In this document: piece after piece, positions 23,334 to 33,697 of the stretch
Layout: each line of letters opens with the position of its first letter
Numbering within the stretch: position 1 is the stretch's first letter
NCBI GenBank assembly: GCA_023410715.1
Contig: JAEYPN010000008.1
Span: 1 to 42,090, forward strand
Source of the DNA: Bacillota bacterium
GTDB lineage: Bacteria; Bacillota_I; Bacilli_A; Izemoplasmatales; UBA1188
Length of the DNA stretch: 42,090 nucleotides
Direction of reading: 5' to 3'
Program-made: the position numbers and the translations under genes
The notes under the pieces: generated by a model
Databases searched by the model: none
Told to the model about the DNA's origin: nothing
What the model saw: the letters and a program-made list of their open reading frames with translations, nothing else

Positions 23334-24587
23334 ATGAAAAAAATAGTTAGAGCATTAAATTTATTTATAATTGCTGTTATATTAGCATTCACAATGATAT
23401 TGTCAAGTTGTGGAACTAAAAACTCAGAAGAAATCATTATTTGGTGGCCATCTGGTAAACCACTTCAAAACATCATGGATGATGCAATAAGTAGATATAA
23501 AGAAATAAATCCTGATGTAAGTATAAAAGTTGTTAAGAAAACTGGTATGGATGTATATGACGCATATAAGTTTGCTCTAAACGATAATAATAGCCGTCCT
23601 GATATTGCAATATTAGACCATGTATATGTTCAGGCTTTAGCAAATGAAGGTTTGTTAGCTGACTTATCTGCAATGGGCTCTGATACAGATATTAAGAGTT
23701 TATACCCTGAGACAGTTTATGCTGCAAACACATATAATGGAAAGAACTATGGATTACCTCTATCTGCTAATACTGTATGTTTAATGTATAATAAAAACAT
23801 CTTGGATGCCGTTGGAATTACTAAAGTTCCTGAAACGTATGATGAATTATTAGCAGCTTGTGAAATTGTTAAGAATGATGGTAGATATACTCCATTTGCT
23901 CAACCATTCAACGATACATTTGCCGCAATGGAATTTACCAGTTATGTAGCAAGAGTTAATGGGCAATTAGTAAGTGATGACTATAGGACAGTTAAACTAG
24001 ATTCCGATGAAGTTAAAGACGCTGTTAACAAATGGGTTGCGCTTTCTAAATATGCTTCAACAAAAGAATATGAAGAAGGTAAATTCTATAATGGTTCTGT
24101 AGCGTTTATTGAAATGGGTTCATGGAACCTATCAAAAGTAACTGGAACTACAGCATTATTTAATTGTGGAGTGGCTGAAATTGTTTCAATTGATTCTACT
24201 TTAAACTATTCAGGTTTAGGTTTATATTCATTTGTAGTTTCTGAAAAATCTTCAAAGAAAGCAGCTGCTTATGATTTTGCTAAATTCTTGTCAACAGACA
24301 CAAAGTTTCAACTTGCATTTGCTCAAGAAAAGGACTTATTACCAGTTACAATATCTGCTTTAAATGATTCATATTATACAAGTGATCCAATCTTAAGTGT
24401 ATACGCTAGTCAATTAACTAAAGTTGCTTCTCGTCCTGGTACAGCTGCATGGCCAGCATTAGAAAAACAAATTGTTAATATGCTTTATTCTTCTGTAACT
24501 GCTACTGATGCTAATGCTATTGCTGCTGCTATTTCTAATGCACAATTGAAAGCTCAAGAAGAAACAAATCGCAAATATGGCAAATAG
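23334..24587 (+). CDS. Sugar ABC transporter substrate-binding lipoprotein
   Basis: A 417-residue extracellular solute-binding protein of family 1 (CUT1 oligosaccharide importers). A lipoprotein signal peptide ends in the lipobox ILSSC (Cys26). The mature part has the two-lobe pattern: an initial strand (IIIWWPSGK), PDIAILDHVYVQALANEGLL, YGLPLSANTVCLMYNKNIL and the Trp-rich binding-site region SWNLSKV. It is followed by two permease genes, the first 45 nt downstream. It leads the glycan-uptake operon behind a consensus promoter with an operator. The ligand is not deducible. The stop is TAG. Confidence 0.92.
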   Translation: MKKIVRALNLFIIAVILAFTMILSSCGTKNSEEIIIWWPSGKPLQNIMDDAISRYKEINPDVSIKVVKKTGMDVYDAYKFALNDNNSRPDIAILDHVYVQALANEGLLADLSAMGSDTDIKSLYPETVYAANTYNGKNYGLPLSANTVCLMYNKNILDAVGITKVPETYDELLAACEIVKNDGRYTPFAQPFNDTFAAMEFTSYVARVNGQLVSDDYRTVKLDSDEVKDAVNKWVALSKYASTKEYEEGKFYNGSVAFIEMGSWNLSKVTGTTALFNCGVAEIVSIDSTLNYSGLGLYSFVVSEKSSKKAAAYDFAKFLSTDTKFQLAFAQEKDLLPVTISALNDSYYTSDPILSVYASQLTKVASRPGTAAWPALEKQIVNMLYSSVTATDANAIAAAISNAQLKAQEETNRKYGK

Positions 24588-24632
24588 TTTTTAAAATATT
24601 TTAGGAATCAAAATAGAAAGAAGTGGCCTCTT

Positions 24633-25517
24633 ATGAAAAAAATAAAAAAGAAGAAGTTCTTAAAGGTTGAAGAAAAATCAGCATACTTGTTGTTAGCATT
24701 TCCACTTGTTTGGTGGGGAATATTCTTTGTTTATGCTTTCGTAAGAGGTATTTATTTTTCGTTTACCGATTTAACGGTTGATATTTCTGCAATATCTAAG
24801 TTTAGTTTATATAATTATAAAAGATTATTTGGTGATGAGGTTTTTTATTTAGCTTTAAAGAACACGCTAATTTGGACTGCTGTAATGACACTATTTAATA
24901 ATGTGTTTGGTTTATTAATTGCTTGGCTTATTTCTAAACTTAAGAGATACCAAAAACTTTTCTTAGCTTTGTTATTCTGGCCTACTTTAGCGTCATCGGT
25001 AGTTAGTGCTGATATTACAAAATCGTTATTTAGTCCTAGTGAAACAGGGATTATTAATACAGTTATTAGGTTCTTTGGTGGCCAGCCGCTTGCTTGGTAT
25101 AATGATGCTAATTTATCGCTTTTGACTTTGATGATTATGCCAATGTTATTTGGTTTTAGTGCTCAAATGGTTATTTACTATGTGGCTATTAAAGGCGTTG
25201 ATAGAAGTATAGTTGAAGCCGCAAAAGTAGATGGTGCGTCTGATTGGCAAATATTCACTAATATTTATATTCCGTCTATTTTACCTTCAATTTCTTATAA
25301 CTTAATATTATCAATTATTGGTGGTATTAAAGTAATTGCACCAATGCAGTTAGTAAGTGGCGGAGGGCCGTTAGATTCATCAAACTCAGTAATACTATAT
25401 TTATATCAAAATACAACAACTGATATGGCATACGCCTGTGCAATAGGTGTCGTTACAACCATTATTATCTTGTGTTTATCTTTTGTTCAACAAAAGATAA
25501 CACCAAAGGAGGATTAG
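24633..25517 (+). CDS. Sugar ABC transporter permease (MalF/UgpA type)
   Basis: A 294-residue inner-membrane permease with six predicted helices and the ATPase-docking EAA loop, EAAKVDGASDWQIFTNIYIP, near residues 195-214. A short cytoplasmic N terminus rich in Lys (MKKIKKKKF) precedes the first helix. GAAAGAAG upstream of the ATG is a modest ribosome binding site. It pairs with the permease that starts three nt after its stop. Confidence 0.93.
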   Translation: MKKIKKKKFLKVEEKSAYLLLAFPLVWWGIFFVYAFVRGIYFSFTDLTVDISAISKFSLYNYKRLFGDEVFYLALKNTLIWTAVMTLFNNVFGLLIAWLISKLKRYQKLFLALLFWPTLASSVVSADITKSLFSPSETGIINTVIRFFGGQPLAWYNDANLSLLTLMIMPMLFGFSAQMVIYYVAIKGVDRSIVEAAKVDGASDWQIFTNIYIPSILPSISYNLILSIIGGIKVIAPMQLVSGGGPLDSSNSVILYLYQNTTTDMAYACAIGVVTTIIILCLSFVQQKITPKED

Positions 25518-25520
25518 ATT

Positions 25521-26390
25521 ATGAAAATGGCTCCTTTACAACAAGTGAAAAAGACTAATAAAACATGGAATATGGTTGCTAATGTATTGATTATTACATT
25601 GCTTCTAGTTTTAGCTTTGGCTCAAATATTTCCATTCTATTTACAAATTGTTACATCACTTCAGCCTACTGAAGGATTTACACCGATTGATGGAAAAATA
25701 TATTTATGGCCAGTAAAAGCTTGTTTCGAAAACTACTTTCAAGCTATTGAAGAAGGCGAACTATTAGAAGGTTTAAAAAACACCTTGATAGTATCTTGTA
25801 GTTTTGTTATTCTAAGTGTCATTGTCATTATTTTAGTAGGATATGTCACATCGAAGAAAAAGTTTAGAGGTAGAAAACTGGTTACATTTATGTTGTTACT
25901 TACAATGATGGTTCCTGGTGAATTATTAATGGTCACAAACTATCAATTAGTATCATCTTTAGGATGGACTTCAACGTTTAGAGGACTTATTTTACCTGGT
26001 ATTGTAAATGTAAGCGGAATCTTCTTAGTAAGAGCATTTATGAATAGTGTACCTGATGCATGTATAGAATCAGCAAAAATTGATGGTGCTAATGAGATTA
26101 AGATTTTAGCTTTAATCGTATTTCCAATGTGTTTACCAGTGGTTGCAACTTATTCTGTTTTAACTTTTGTTGCACAATGGAATGAATATTTGTGGCCTAT
26201 GTTAATTACAGGAGATCCTGAATTATATACTATTCAATTAAAACTTTATAACTTTCCTGATTATGGTTTTGAAGGAACTGTATTAAGGTCCGCTAGTTTA
26301 ATTTTAACATTATTACCAGTAGTTATTATGTATTGCTTCTGTCAAAAGCAATTTGTATCTGGCTTAAATTTCAGTGGTGTTAAAGAATAA
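25521..26390 (+). CDS. Sugar ABC transporter permease (MalG/UgpE type)
   Basis: A 289-residue CUT1 permease with six predicted helices and the EAA loop variant ESAKIDGANEIKILALIVFP near residues 185-204. AAAGGAGG lies inside the end of the previous gene. No gene for an ATP-binding subunit follows; as in many Firmicutes, a shared MsmX-like ATPase elsewhere in the genome would have to serve this importer. Confidence 0.93.
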   Translation: MKMAPLQQVKKTNKTWNMVANVLIITLLLVLALAQIFPFYLQIVTSLQPTEGFTPIDGKIYLWPVKACFENYFQAIEEGELLEGLKNTLIVSCSFVILSVIVIILVGYVTSKKKFRGRKLVTFMLLLTMMVPGELLMVTNYQLVSSLGWTSTFRGLILPGIVNVSGIFLVRAFMNSVPDACIESAKIDGANEIKILALIVFPMCLPVVATYSVLTFVAQWNEYLWPMLITGDPELYTIQLKLYNFPDYGFEGTVLRSASLILTLLPVVIMYCFCQKQFVSGLNFSGVKE

Positions 26391-26402
26391 GAGGAGAATA
26401 AT

Positions 26403-29261
26403 ATGAAAAAAATTATTAATAAATCACTGATTTTTATTTTATTATTTGTATTTATTTTAGTTATAGTTGGATGTGCTAATAGTAAAGTACAATTAGATAC
26501 GCCTTCTGTTGTTATAAATGGTAATGTTATTCAATGGACTGAAGTAGAAGGTGCAAAAGGCTATCAATTAACAATTGGTAATAATACATATAATGTTGAT
26601 GACAATCAATACGTAATAACAGGCTTAAGTGATGGAAAATATGATGTCTCTATAAAAGCCTTAGGAAGTGGCGAAGTTTTAGATAGTAAAGCTTCAAGTG
26701 TTATTTCATATAACTATGTAACTGCAAAAACTAGGATCAGTGCTCCCACTATTTCTTTTGATGGATATCAAATTATGTGGGAAGCAATTGATAATGCTAT
26801 TAGTTATGATGTTTATTTCGGTATTGAAAAAACAAACACAACTAATACTAGAATGGAAATTAAAGATTTAGAATCTGGGAAAGCAATATTCGTAATTGCA
26901 ATTGCAGCTACTGGATATACAAATAGCGTTGCTTCTAATATCATAAAATATAATAAACAATCTTCAGAGATTAAAACAGGTGTAGATTATTATCAAACAG
27001 TTTTATTAGATAATATTGATGCTGACTTATCAGGTGCTATTGGTGATACTTTAGATTTAGTAAACTCTCGTCAATTATATGACACATCATTATGGTCAAG
27101 ATTTGTATGCCAATTTAGATCAAATACCGATGGTGATGGATACGGATGGCGTGGAGAATTTTGGGGTAAGATGATGGAAGGTGCTTGCATCACTTATACT
27201 AGCTTAAAAGATGAAAAATTATACAAGATTTTGGAAAATACTACTGAAGACTTATTAACTACAGAACAAGCTGATGGCAGTATTACATCATATGGTAATC
27301 CAACTACAGACGAAGAAACTGATGTATTCTGTGGATGGGATATGTGGTGTCGTCGTTGGACATTGCAAGGATTAATGAGTTTTTATAAGATCTGTAAAAA
27401 TGAAGATTTAAAAAATCGTATTTTAGCGTCTGTATGTCGCCAATTGGATTGTATTTTAGAACATGTCGGTGATGGCGAAGGCAAGATGAATATTAATGAT
27501 GCTTGTAGCCAATGGGGCGGATTACCAACATCATCAATTCTTGAAGTAGTATGTAAAATTTATGAGGCTACTGGAAAACAAGAATATTTTGATTTTGCAA
27601 CACACATTGTTAATAATGGTGGTTCAAAATACGGTAATCAAATCGAACAAGCTATTGAAAATAAAACATTACCATATACATGGGGTGCTCCAAAAGCTGG
27701 AGAATTATGTAACTTCTTCGATGGTGTATTAGAATATTATTTTATTACTGGTATTGAAAAATATAAAATCGCTGCGGTTAATTTTTGGTATGCAGTTAAT
27801 GAATCAGAAATCACAATTGTTGGCGGTGGTTGTACAAAAGATGAAGTATTTGAGCATTCAGCTGTAGAACAAGCTGACCCAACAAAGACAGGTGCTCAAC
27901 AAGAATTCTGCGTTACTATTCACTGGTTAAATTTCTCACAAGATATATATCAAGTTACAAAGGATCCAGCCGTAATAGATAGCATGGAAATAACTATATA
28001 TAACGCAGTATTGTGCTGTGTAGATAATGAAGGCTATTACGACCACGTATTTAATAGTTACAATAACTTAATCTACAATAAGCGTGTAACTTCTGCCGCT
28101 GGTGGTATGAGCTTACATGAACCATATGAATGGGCTTATGGTTGTTGTATTTCTCAAGGTTCAATTGCAACTGGTTTGATTCCTCAAATCCAATTTTCAA
28201 CTTCATTAAATGAGTTCTCAGTTAACTTATATTTACCAGGAAAAACTACTGGTACTTTAGATAGTGGATCAAAGATTGGTGTTGAAACTGTTACTGGTTA
28301 TCCAAATGATAATACTGTAAACATGACTTTGGCATTAGATTTTGATGAAACATTTGCTTTATCGTTAAGAATTCCTGCTTGGAGTAAAAATACTATTGTA
28401 AAAGTAAATGGTGTAGCTAAAGAAGGTATCATTGCTGGTTCATTTTATAACATTAATAGAACATGGAAAAATGGTGACCAAATTACCGTTGAATTCCAAA
28501 TGGATGTTGTTGAAATATGGGGTAGTGAAGATTGTGCTTACGAAAATGGTAAGAACATGGTTGCTTTAAGAAGGGGCCCTATCACATTAGCTCGTGATGC
28601 TCGTTTAGATAATGGCGAAATTTTTGATACTGTTGAATTTGTAAAGAATGCTGATGGTACAGTTAAATATACAATTAGTAATACTGCTTCATTTGAAAAC
28701 ATTATTGAAATTGAAGTTGAATTAACAAGTGGAAAGAAGATTCACTTAGTTGACTATGGCCATGCTGGTAAAACATTTAACTGGGATAGTATGTTTACTA
28801 CCTTTATGCCAACAACAGATTATTGGATGGTTGACTTTACTAATCCAAATGGTGTTATTATGATAAACAATTATTTTGATTCGGTAATCGTTGAAGATGA
28901 ATCAGATGGATATATTAGAGTAGGTAATGCAATTTCAGACTACACAGATTTAACAAAATTTGCTTTTGTGTTTGAAAATGCTGGTGAAGGATATTACTAT
29001 ATCAAGAACAAATCTACTGGTAAATACTTCACTTGTGTTAGTGTAGGAAATAAATTTTTCTTTAGGTATGAAGACTTTAATGGTAGTAATACTCAAATGT
29101 TCAAAGTTGATCATTGTGGATTATTAAGCTATACATTAACCTGTAAAATAACCACATATATCGTATCAATAGATACTGAAACAAATCCAATCAACTTATA
29201 TAGCAATTGTGGAAGTTCAAAGCAATATTGGTCATTCATTCTTGTTGATGATTCAGATTAG
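26403..29261 (+). CDS. Surface lipoprotein: two FN3-like, GH127-like and ricin-like domains
   Basis: A 952-residue lipoprotein (lipobox VIVGC, Cys24). Two FN3-like repeats (about 30-110, 112-190) are followed by a catalytic domain of the GH127/DUF1680 beta-L-arabinofuranosidase family (about 200-800) and a beta-trefoil, ricin-like tail (about 836-952). In the known enzyme HypBA1 zinc is held by E338, C340, C417 and C418, with C417 the nucleophile and E322 the acid/base. Here E501, C503, C581 and C582 occur with almost identical spacing (QEFC; YGCCIS), and E484 is a candidate for the acid. It should therefore be active at the cell surface on a terminal arabinofuranose or related sugar. The exact substrate is inferred. 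Third position in the transporter operon's 3' side, 12 nt after the permease. Confidence 0.82.
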   Translation: MKKIINKSLIFILLFVFILVIVGCANSKVQLDTPSVVINGNVIQWTEVEGAKGYQLTIGNNTYNVDDNQYVITGLSDGKYDVSIKALGSGEVLDSKASSVISYNYVTAKTRISAPTISFDGYQIMWEAIDNAISYDVYFGIEKTNTTNTRMEIKDLESGKAIFVIAIAATGYTNSVASNIIKYNKQSSEIKTGVDYYQTVLLDNIDADLSGAIGDTLDLVNSRQLYDTSLWSRFVCQFRSNTDGDGYGWRGEFWGKMMEGACITYTSLKDEKLYKILENTTEDLLTTEQADGSITSYGNPTTDEETDVFCGWDMWCRRWTLQGLMSFYKICKNEDLKNRILASVCRQLDCILEHVGDGEGKMNINDACSQWGGLPTSSILEVVCKIYEATGKQEYFDFATHIVNNGGSKYGNQIEQAIENKTLPYTWGAPKAGELCNFFDGVLEYYFITGIEKYKIAAVNFWYAVNESEITIVGGGCTKDEVFEHSAVEQADPTKTGAQQEFCVTIHWLNFSQDIYQVTKDPAVIDSMEITIYNAVLCCVDNEGYYDHVFNSYNNLIYNKRVTSAAGGMSLHEPYEWAYGCCISQGSIATGLIPQIQFSTSLNEFSVNLYLPGKTTGTLDSGSKIGVETVTGYPNDNTVNMTLALDFDETFALSLRIPAWSKNTIVKVNGVAKEGIIAGSFYNINRTWKNGDQITVEFQMDVVEIWGSEDCAYENGKNMVALRRGPITLARDARLDNGEIFDTVEFVKNADGTVKYTISNTASFENIIEIEVELTSGKKIHLVDYGHAGKTFNWDSMFTTFMPTTDYWMVDFTNPNGVIMINNYFDSVIVEDESDGYIRVGNAISDYTDLTKFAFVFENAGEGYYYIKNKSTGKYFTCVSVGNKFFFRYEDFNGSNTQMFKVDHCGLLSYTLTCKITTYIVSIDTETNPINLYSNCGSSKQYWSFILVDDSD

Positions 29262-29274
29262 GAGGAACTATACA

Positions 29275-30999
29275 ATGAAAAAATTTATTTTTATTCTTTT
29301 ATTGATCATTGCTTCTTTATCATTTGTAGGTTGTGAAGCATTGGGCAAGAGAATTGATGCTCCAGTAATTGAATTAAATCAAAAAACTGTTACTTGGAAT
29401 TCTGTTAGTGGTGCAGAAAAATACGAAGTAACAGTAGGCATTAATAAATATGAAACAACTGAATGTTCATATGAAATTAGTGTTACAGAAGTGGGAGTTT
29501 ATCAAGTTAGTGTAAAAGCGCTTGATAAAGACCAAAAACCTTCTTTGCAATCAAACGTTTTAACTTATGAAGCAAAAGCTTCTAAGACACCATTAGATAC
29601 ACCAGTTTTATCAATTTCTGGTAATGTTATTACATGGAGTGTAGTTGAAAATGCTAGTCGTTATGAAGTTTTTTATAATGGTGTTTTAAAAGATACTGTT
29701 GAAACTAACTCTTATGATTTTAAAGAGATCAAGGTTGGTACTTATAAAATTAGTGTTAAAGCTATTACTCAATCAATTAACTTTACAGATAGCGAATTAA
29801 GTGTTATTGAAGAAATTGTTATTTCTGAAAAACATATTCCTAAAAACTTAGATGCTCCAGTTATTACATTAGTTGGAAGTACAGTCTCTTGGGAAGCTGT
29901 TAATAATGCAGATAGATATTTTATTTATGTAAATGATGAATTAGTAGATACAACTAAATCATTATCATATGATTACATTGATGGTATCTATGGTGATTAT
30001 GTAATAACAGTAAAAGCTGTTTCTTATAACACTACATCTTATTTACCTAGTCCTATGAGTAACAGTGTTACAAGATTTATTCCAATTCAAGAAGAAGTTT
30101 TAGATTTAACTAAACCGGTATGTATGTTTACATTAAACTGGAAAGCTTACCCAGTAGTAAATGAGAATAATAGCATATTAGTTAAAGGACAGGAAATTTT
30201 TCAAGTATCTGATTATCAGGGTATTTCATTCCAATTTATTAAAGATAATGAGTCTGGTTATTATAGAATTAAAATGGATAATGGTTATTACCTAACATGG
30301 AAAAAAGCTCCAGATGGAGATAAAGATTTATTTTATCAGGAGGGATTACTTTCTAAAGGAACAGACCAACTATTTATTTTAGAAAATATTATTGATGGAT
30401 ACACTTATAAAATTACGGCAGTTAGTAACCCTGGTTATGTAATGTGTGAAAATGGTGTATCTGGATATCATCAATATATGGAAATGAATGAAGGTGGGGG
30501 TTATAACAAAGGGCAAGTCTGGGTATTACATAATGTTAATACTACTATTGCCGATGATGTTCTTAAAAAAGAACCAACACAAGAACCTGTTGACTTAACT
30601 AAACCAGTTGTCATTTATATTAAATCATCATCATTGATGCCTACCTTTAATGAATCTGATTTAATGGTTAAAGGTGAATTGTATACATCAACTTCAGATT
30701 ATGCAGGCTATTCTTTTGAACTTGTTGCTATAGGAAATTACTACAAGATTAAAACTCCTTATGGATTATTCTTAGAATATGTTAAAGAATCTGGTAGTGA
30801 TCATTTCTATCAAAAGGCAGAAAGCTCAGACGATGCTCAATTGTTTGAGATACTAAATAAAGGTAATTATTTTATAATTAAACCTGCAAAAAATTTAGGA
30901 TATTTAGTTTGTGAAGATGATTTTGATGGATATCATTTATATTCGGATTGCAATGTTGATTCACAAAAATGGATTATAGTTAATCCAAATAAAGAATAG
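29275..30999 (+). CDS. Surface lipoprotein: three FN3-like and two ricin-like domains
   Basis: A 574-residue lipoprotein (lipobox SFVGC, Cys20) with no catalytic domain. Three similar FN3-like repeats begin near residues 28, 107 and 198, each opening with a Pro-Val-Ile/Leu strand and a T/SW-x-x-V turn (KTVTWNSV, NVITWSVV, STVSWEAV). Two beta-trefoil, ricin-like repeats follow (about 283-435 and 445-574), both starting DLTKPV and containing YYRIKM/YYKIKT and GYxxCE motifs. It probably binds glycan at the surface for the neighbouring enzymes. The ATG at 29275 has AGGAGGA upstream; an in-frame start 66 nt earlier lies within the previous gene. The FN3 units resemble those of the protein encoded just upstream. 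Confidence 0.8.
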   Translation: MKKFIFILLLIIASLSFVGCEALGKRIDAPVIELNQKTVTWNSVSGAEKYEVTVGINKYETTECSYEISVTEVGVYQVSVKALDKDQKPSLQSNVLTYEAKASKTPLDTPVLSISGNVITWSVVENASRYEVFYNGVLKDTVETNSYDFKEIKVGTYKISVKAITQSINFTDSELSVIEEIVISEKHIPKNLDAPVITLVGSTVSWEAVNNADRYFIYVNDELVDTTKSLSYDYIDGIYGDYVITVKAVSYNTTSYLPSPMSNSVTRFIPIQEEVLDLTKPVCMFTLNWKAYPVVNENNSILVKGQEIFQVSDYQGISFQFIKDNESGYYRIKMDNGYYLTWKKAPDGDKDLFYQEGLLSKGTDQLFILENIIDGYTYKITAVSNPGYVMCENGVSGYHQYMEMNEGGGYNKGQVWVLHNVNTTIADDVLKKEPTQEPVDLTKPVVIYIKSSSLMPTFNESDLMVKGELYTSTSDYAGYSFELVAIGNYYKIKTPYGLFLEYVKESGSDHFYQKAESSDDAQLFEILNKGNYFIIKPAKNLGYLVCEDDFDGYHLYSDCNVDSQKWIIVNPNKE

Positions 31000-31009
31000 G
31001 AAAAAGAAA

Positions 31010-33652
31010 ATGAAAAAGATATTTATTTTAATTAATTGTTTAATATTAATGTTATGCTTCCTCACAGCATGTAATAAAAATAAAGATTCAAAAGAAAAAG
31101 CTATGGATCCTAAGACTGGAATGTTTTTCCGCCCTAATGGTCATGAGGATATTATTTATGTAATTAATAGTAAAGCCATGACTGCTCCTGAATACGCTAT
31201 GATTGTATCTTTACAAGGAATTGTTGCCCAAGATAAAACAGCAATTTTTATTATTGAAGATAATGACGATCAAGCCTGGATTGATGAAGCAAAAGACGCT
31301 TATGGGTTATCAACAGTTAAAGTATTTGACCCATGGGATTTAGTTATTACTTTTGCTGATTATATTAAAGATTCAAAATATGTTTTATACAATAACCATG
31401 CTGAATCTGGTGTTGGATACTCTGATCAAACAATAAACTATGCTACAACAATTGCTGGTGTTGAAAACTATTTAATGGTTTCAAAAACAATTGAATATAA
31501 AGCTATTAATGTTGGCTTAGAGAAAGGTATTGATACTACTGAATCGATTTGGAATACTGAATATTTATTTAATAAATACAAAGATAAATTAAATAATACA
31601 TATTTAGTTCACCAAAATCCTGCAAAGACTCAATTAAGAGATTACGCAATTGCTGGAAAAGCTTTATGTTATTATTTAGATTATAACGATGGATCTAAAG
31701 ATGATTTATCAATGACAATTCGTGAATGGGCTATTGATAACGCTCCAATTTTAGGTTGGACAGAAAATGAAGTTAACTTTGTTGCTGCAAACTCGTTAGT
31801 TAGTAAGGTAACGGTTGCTGCCGACTGGACTTGTAACCTTTCATTCTATTCATCATTAGAAGCTCAAGATAAATATACGCAAAAAACTGAAAGTACAGTT
31901 ACTACTGCTAAACAAGGTAAACACTATCTATGTATTATTATGAGTGATGGTGATAACGTACAATGGATGACAAATGGATTTGCATCTTCAAGTTTATATT
32001 ATGGTTCACAATATCGTGGAGACTTTAAAATGACTTGGACTACAAGCCCATCATTATATGATTTAGCTCCAAATATTATTAATAACTTATATGAAAATGA
32101 AACAGCAAATGATAACTTCATTGCTGGTCCATCAGGGGTAGGTTATATTAATGCTTCTGAATATAATGTTAATTCATTAAAAGAATATGCTGCATATACT
32201 GCTGGTTATATGGAAAAAACTGACTTAAGTGTTGTAAACTTCATTGATAGTTATGTATCAAAGGATGCCTACAAGGAATTTGCTAAGCAAGATCAAATTA
32301 AAGGTGGCATTTGTTCAGTTGGTAATTACTACATTGAAGGGCAAGGCGTTGTTTGGGAAAATAATAAACCATTTGTAGCTATTAGAGAAACATTATGGAG
32401 ATCTGATTCAGACAATAATCACAATAAATATTATGGTTATATTGAGCGTGTAGCCCAAAGAATCAATAGTTATTCAACTGATCCAACAACAATTGAAGGA
32501 TATACAGCTGTTGTTTGCCATGCTTGGAGTATTGGCACTATGGAATATATCTCTCGTTTTGTTGAAATGCTTGATGATGATGTTGTGTTAGTAAATGCTG
32601 AGGAATTCATTGATTTAATCAGCAAGAATGTACCACATGATGATGTTGATGAATATGATGACTTCGTTCCATCTGATTTTGATAATAAACTTGCAGTTAT
32701 TTCAACTGAACAGTATCGTGTTAAAGATATCCAAGTATCACCTTTACAAACAGAAAAGAGCTTTTTATTTAGTGATGAAAAAACTGCAAATAAGTGGGCA
32801 TATAACTGTGGTGGTTTACAATATGACTTTGCAGGTTGGTATGATGGAAAGATTAAATTAGATGGTTCTGATTTAGATGATAGATTAGATGCATATCCAA
32901 ACTCATGGATGTATGCAAAATTTAACTTAACTTCAAATGATAAGTTTTTACAAATTAAAGTTAATGGCGGAGACAACGCTGACACTAACTACCGTGTAAG
33001 AATTGTATACTTAGAAAATGGCGAAATTAAGTCAAAAGTATTAATAGCCAATGAATATGAAAAGGCATTATCATCCGATGGTTGGTATTTATTAAATGAA
33101 TTTTCTCCTTCAACATTTACGTATGATATTTCAGAGTTCAATGGAAAAGAAGTAATTGTTTCTATTGAACAAGATGACTCAGGTGAAGGTAGCGGTGAAA
33201 TTGTAAATGTTAATAAAGTATGTTTTTTAGAAACTACGGTATTTGTGTCCGATCGTACACTATGGAATGCTTACGGAATGTTTAATGAATGGGATGGTCA
33301 AGGCAAAGTTGTAAAGCACAATGAAGGTTTATGTTTAGAAAACTATGGTACAGAATCAAAGATTTTATGTAATGTTATTGTTCCTGATGATGCAACTACA
33401 TTTGTTATTTCAGTGAGAAAGTTTAACCGTAAAGGAGAAATACAAGATAAAGATCCAAAGATTGTAATCAAAGTTAATGGCGAAGTAGTTAGAGCGTTTT
33501 ATGCTGAAAATGACTATATCACATGTAATGCAGATGAAAACCCAAGAGAGTGGAGCTATGACTTCTCTAATTTTGCTGGCCAAACAGTAAAAATAGAAAT
33601 AATTAATATTTATGGTGAACATGCTTGCTTCGATCTGTTATATTTTGAATAA
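31010..33652 (+). CDS. Exported GxGYxYP-family lipoprotein with carbohydrate-binding-like C terminus
   Basis: An 880-residue lipoprotein (lipobox FLTAC, Cys21). Residues about 45-545 belong to the GxGYxYP family of putative glycoside hydrolases: an N-terminal region with YAMIVSLQGIVAQ, a HYLCIIMSDGDNVQWM strand-loop and the signature GPSGVGYIN near residue 376 (third position of the signature changed to IN-A). Residues about 560-740 and 745-880 form two beta-sandwich segments typical of carbohydrate-binding modules. No enzyme activity has been established for the family to my knowledge. It lies 10 nt after the FN3/ricin lipoprotein gene. A cytoplasmic relative is encoded next. Confidence 0.8.
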   Translation: MKKIFILINCLILMLCFLTACNKNKDSKEKAMDPKTGMFFRPNGHEDIIYVINSKAMTAPEYAMIVSLQGIVAQDKTAIFIIEDNDDQAWIDEAKDAYGLSTVKVFDPWDLVITFADYIKDSKYVLYNNHAESGVGYSDQTINYATTIAGVENYLMVSKTIEYKAINVGLEKGIDTTESIWNTEYLFNKYKDKLNNTYLVHQNPAKTQLRDYAIAGKALCYYLDYNDGSKDDLSMTIREWAIDNAPILGWTENEVNFVAANSLVSKVTVAADWTCNLSFYSSLEAQDKYTQKTESTVTTAKQGKHYLCIIMSDGDNVQWMTNGFASSSLYYGSQYRGDFKMTWTTSPSLYDLAPNIINNLYENETANDNFIAGPSGVGYINASEYNVNSLKEYAAYTAGYMEKTDLSVVNFIDSYVSKDAYKEFAKQDQIKGGICSVGNYYIEGQGVVWENNKPFVAIRETLWRSDSDNNHNKYYGYIERVAQRINSYSTDPTTIEGYTAVVCHAWSIGTMEYISRFVEMLDDDVVLVNAEEFIDLISKNVPHDDVDEYDDFVPSDFDNKLAVISTEQYRVKDIQVSPLQTEKSFLFSDEKTANKWAYNCGGLQYDFAGWYDGKIKLDGSDLDDRLDAYPNSWMYAKFNLTSNDKFLQIKVNGGDNADTNYRVRIVYLENGEIKSKVLIANEYEKALSSDGWYLLNEFSPSTFTYDISEFNGKEVIVSIEQDDSGEGSGEIVNVNKVCFLETTVFVSDRTLWNAYGMFNEWDGQGKVVKHNEGLCLENYGTESKILCNVIVPDDATTFVISVRKFNRKGEIQDKDPKIVIKVNGEVVRAFYAENDYITCNADENPREWSYDFSNFAGQTVKIEIINIYGEHACFDLLYFE

Positions 33653-33697
33653 TATTGATTAGGACTAATTTAGTCATTTTAAAAAAGAGGTTTTAGA

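Noticed and set aside
32470..32985. 171-codon minus-strand ORF inside the exported GxGYxYP gene.
   Set aside because: It is antisense to an intact, family-recognisable gene. The Ser-rich, low-complexity translation is typical of a shadow frame.
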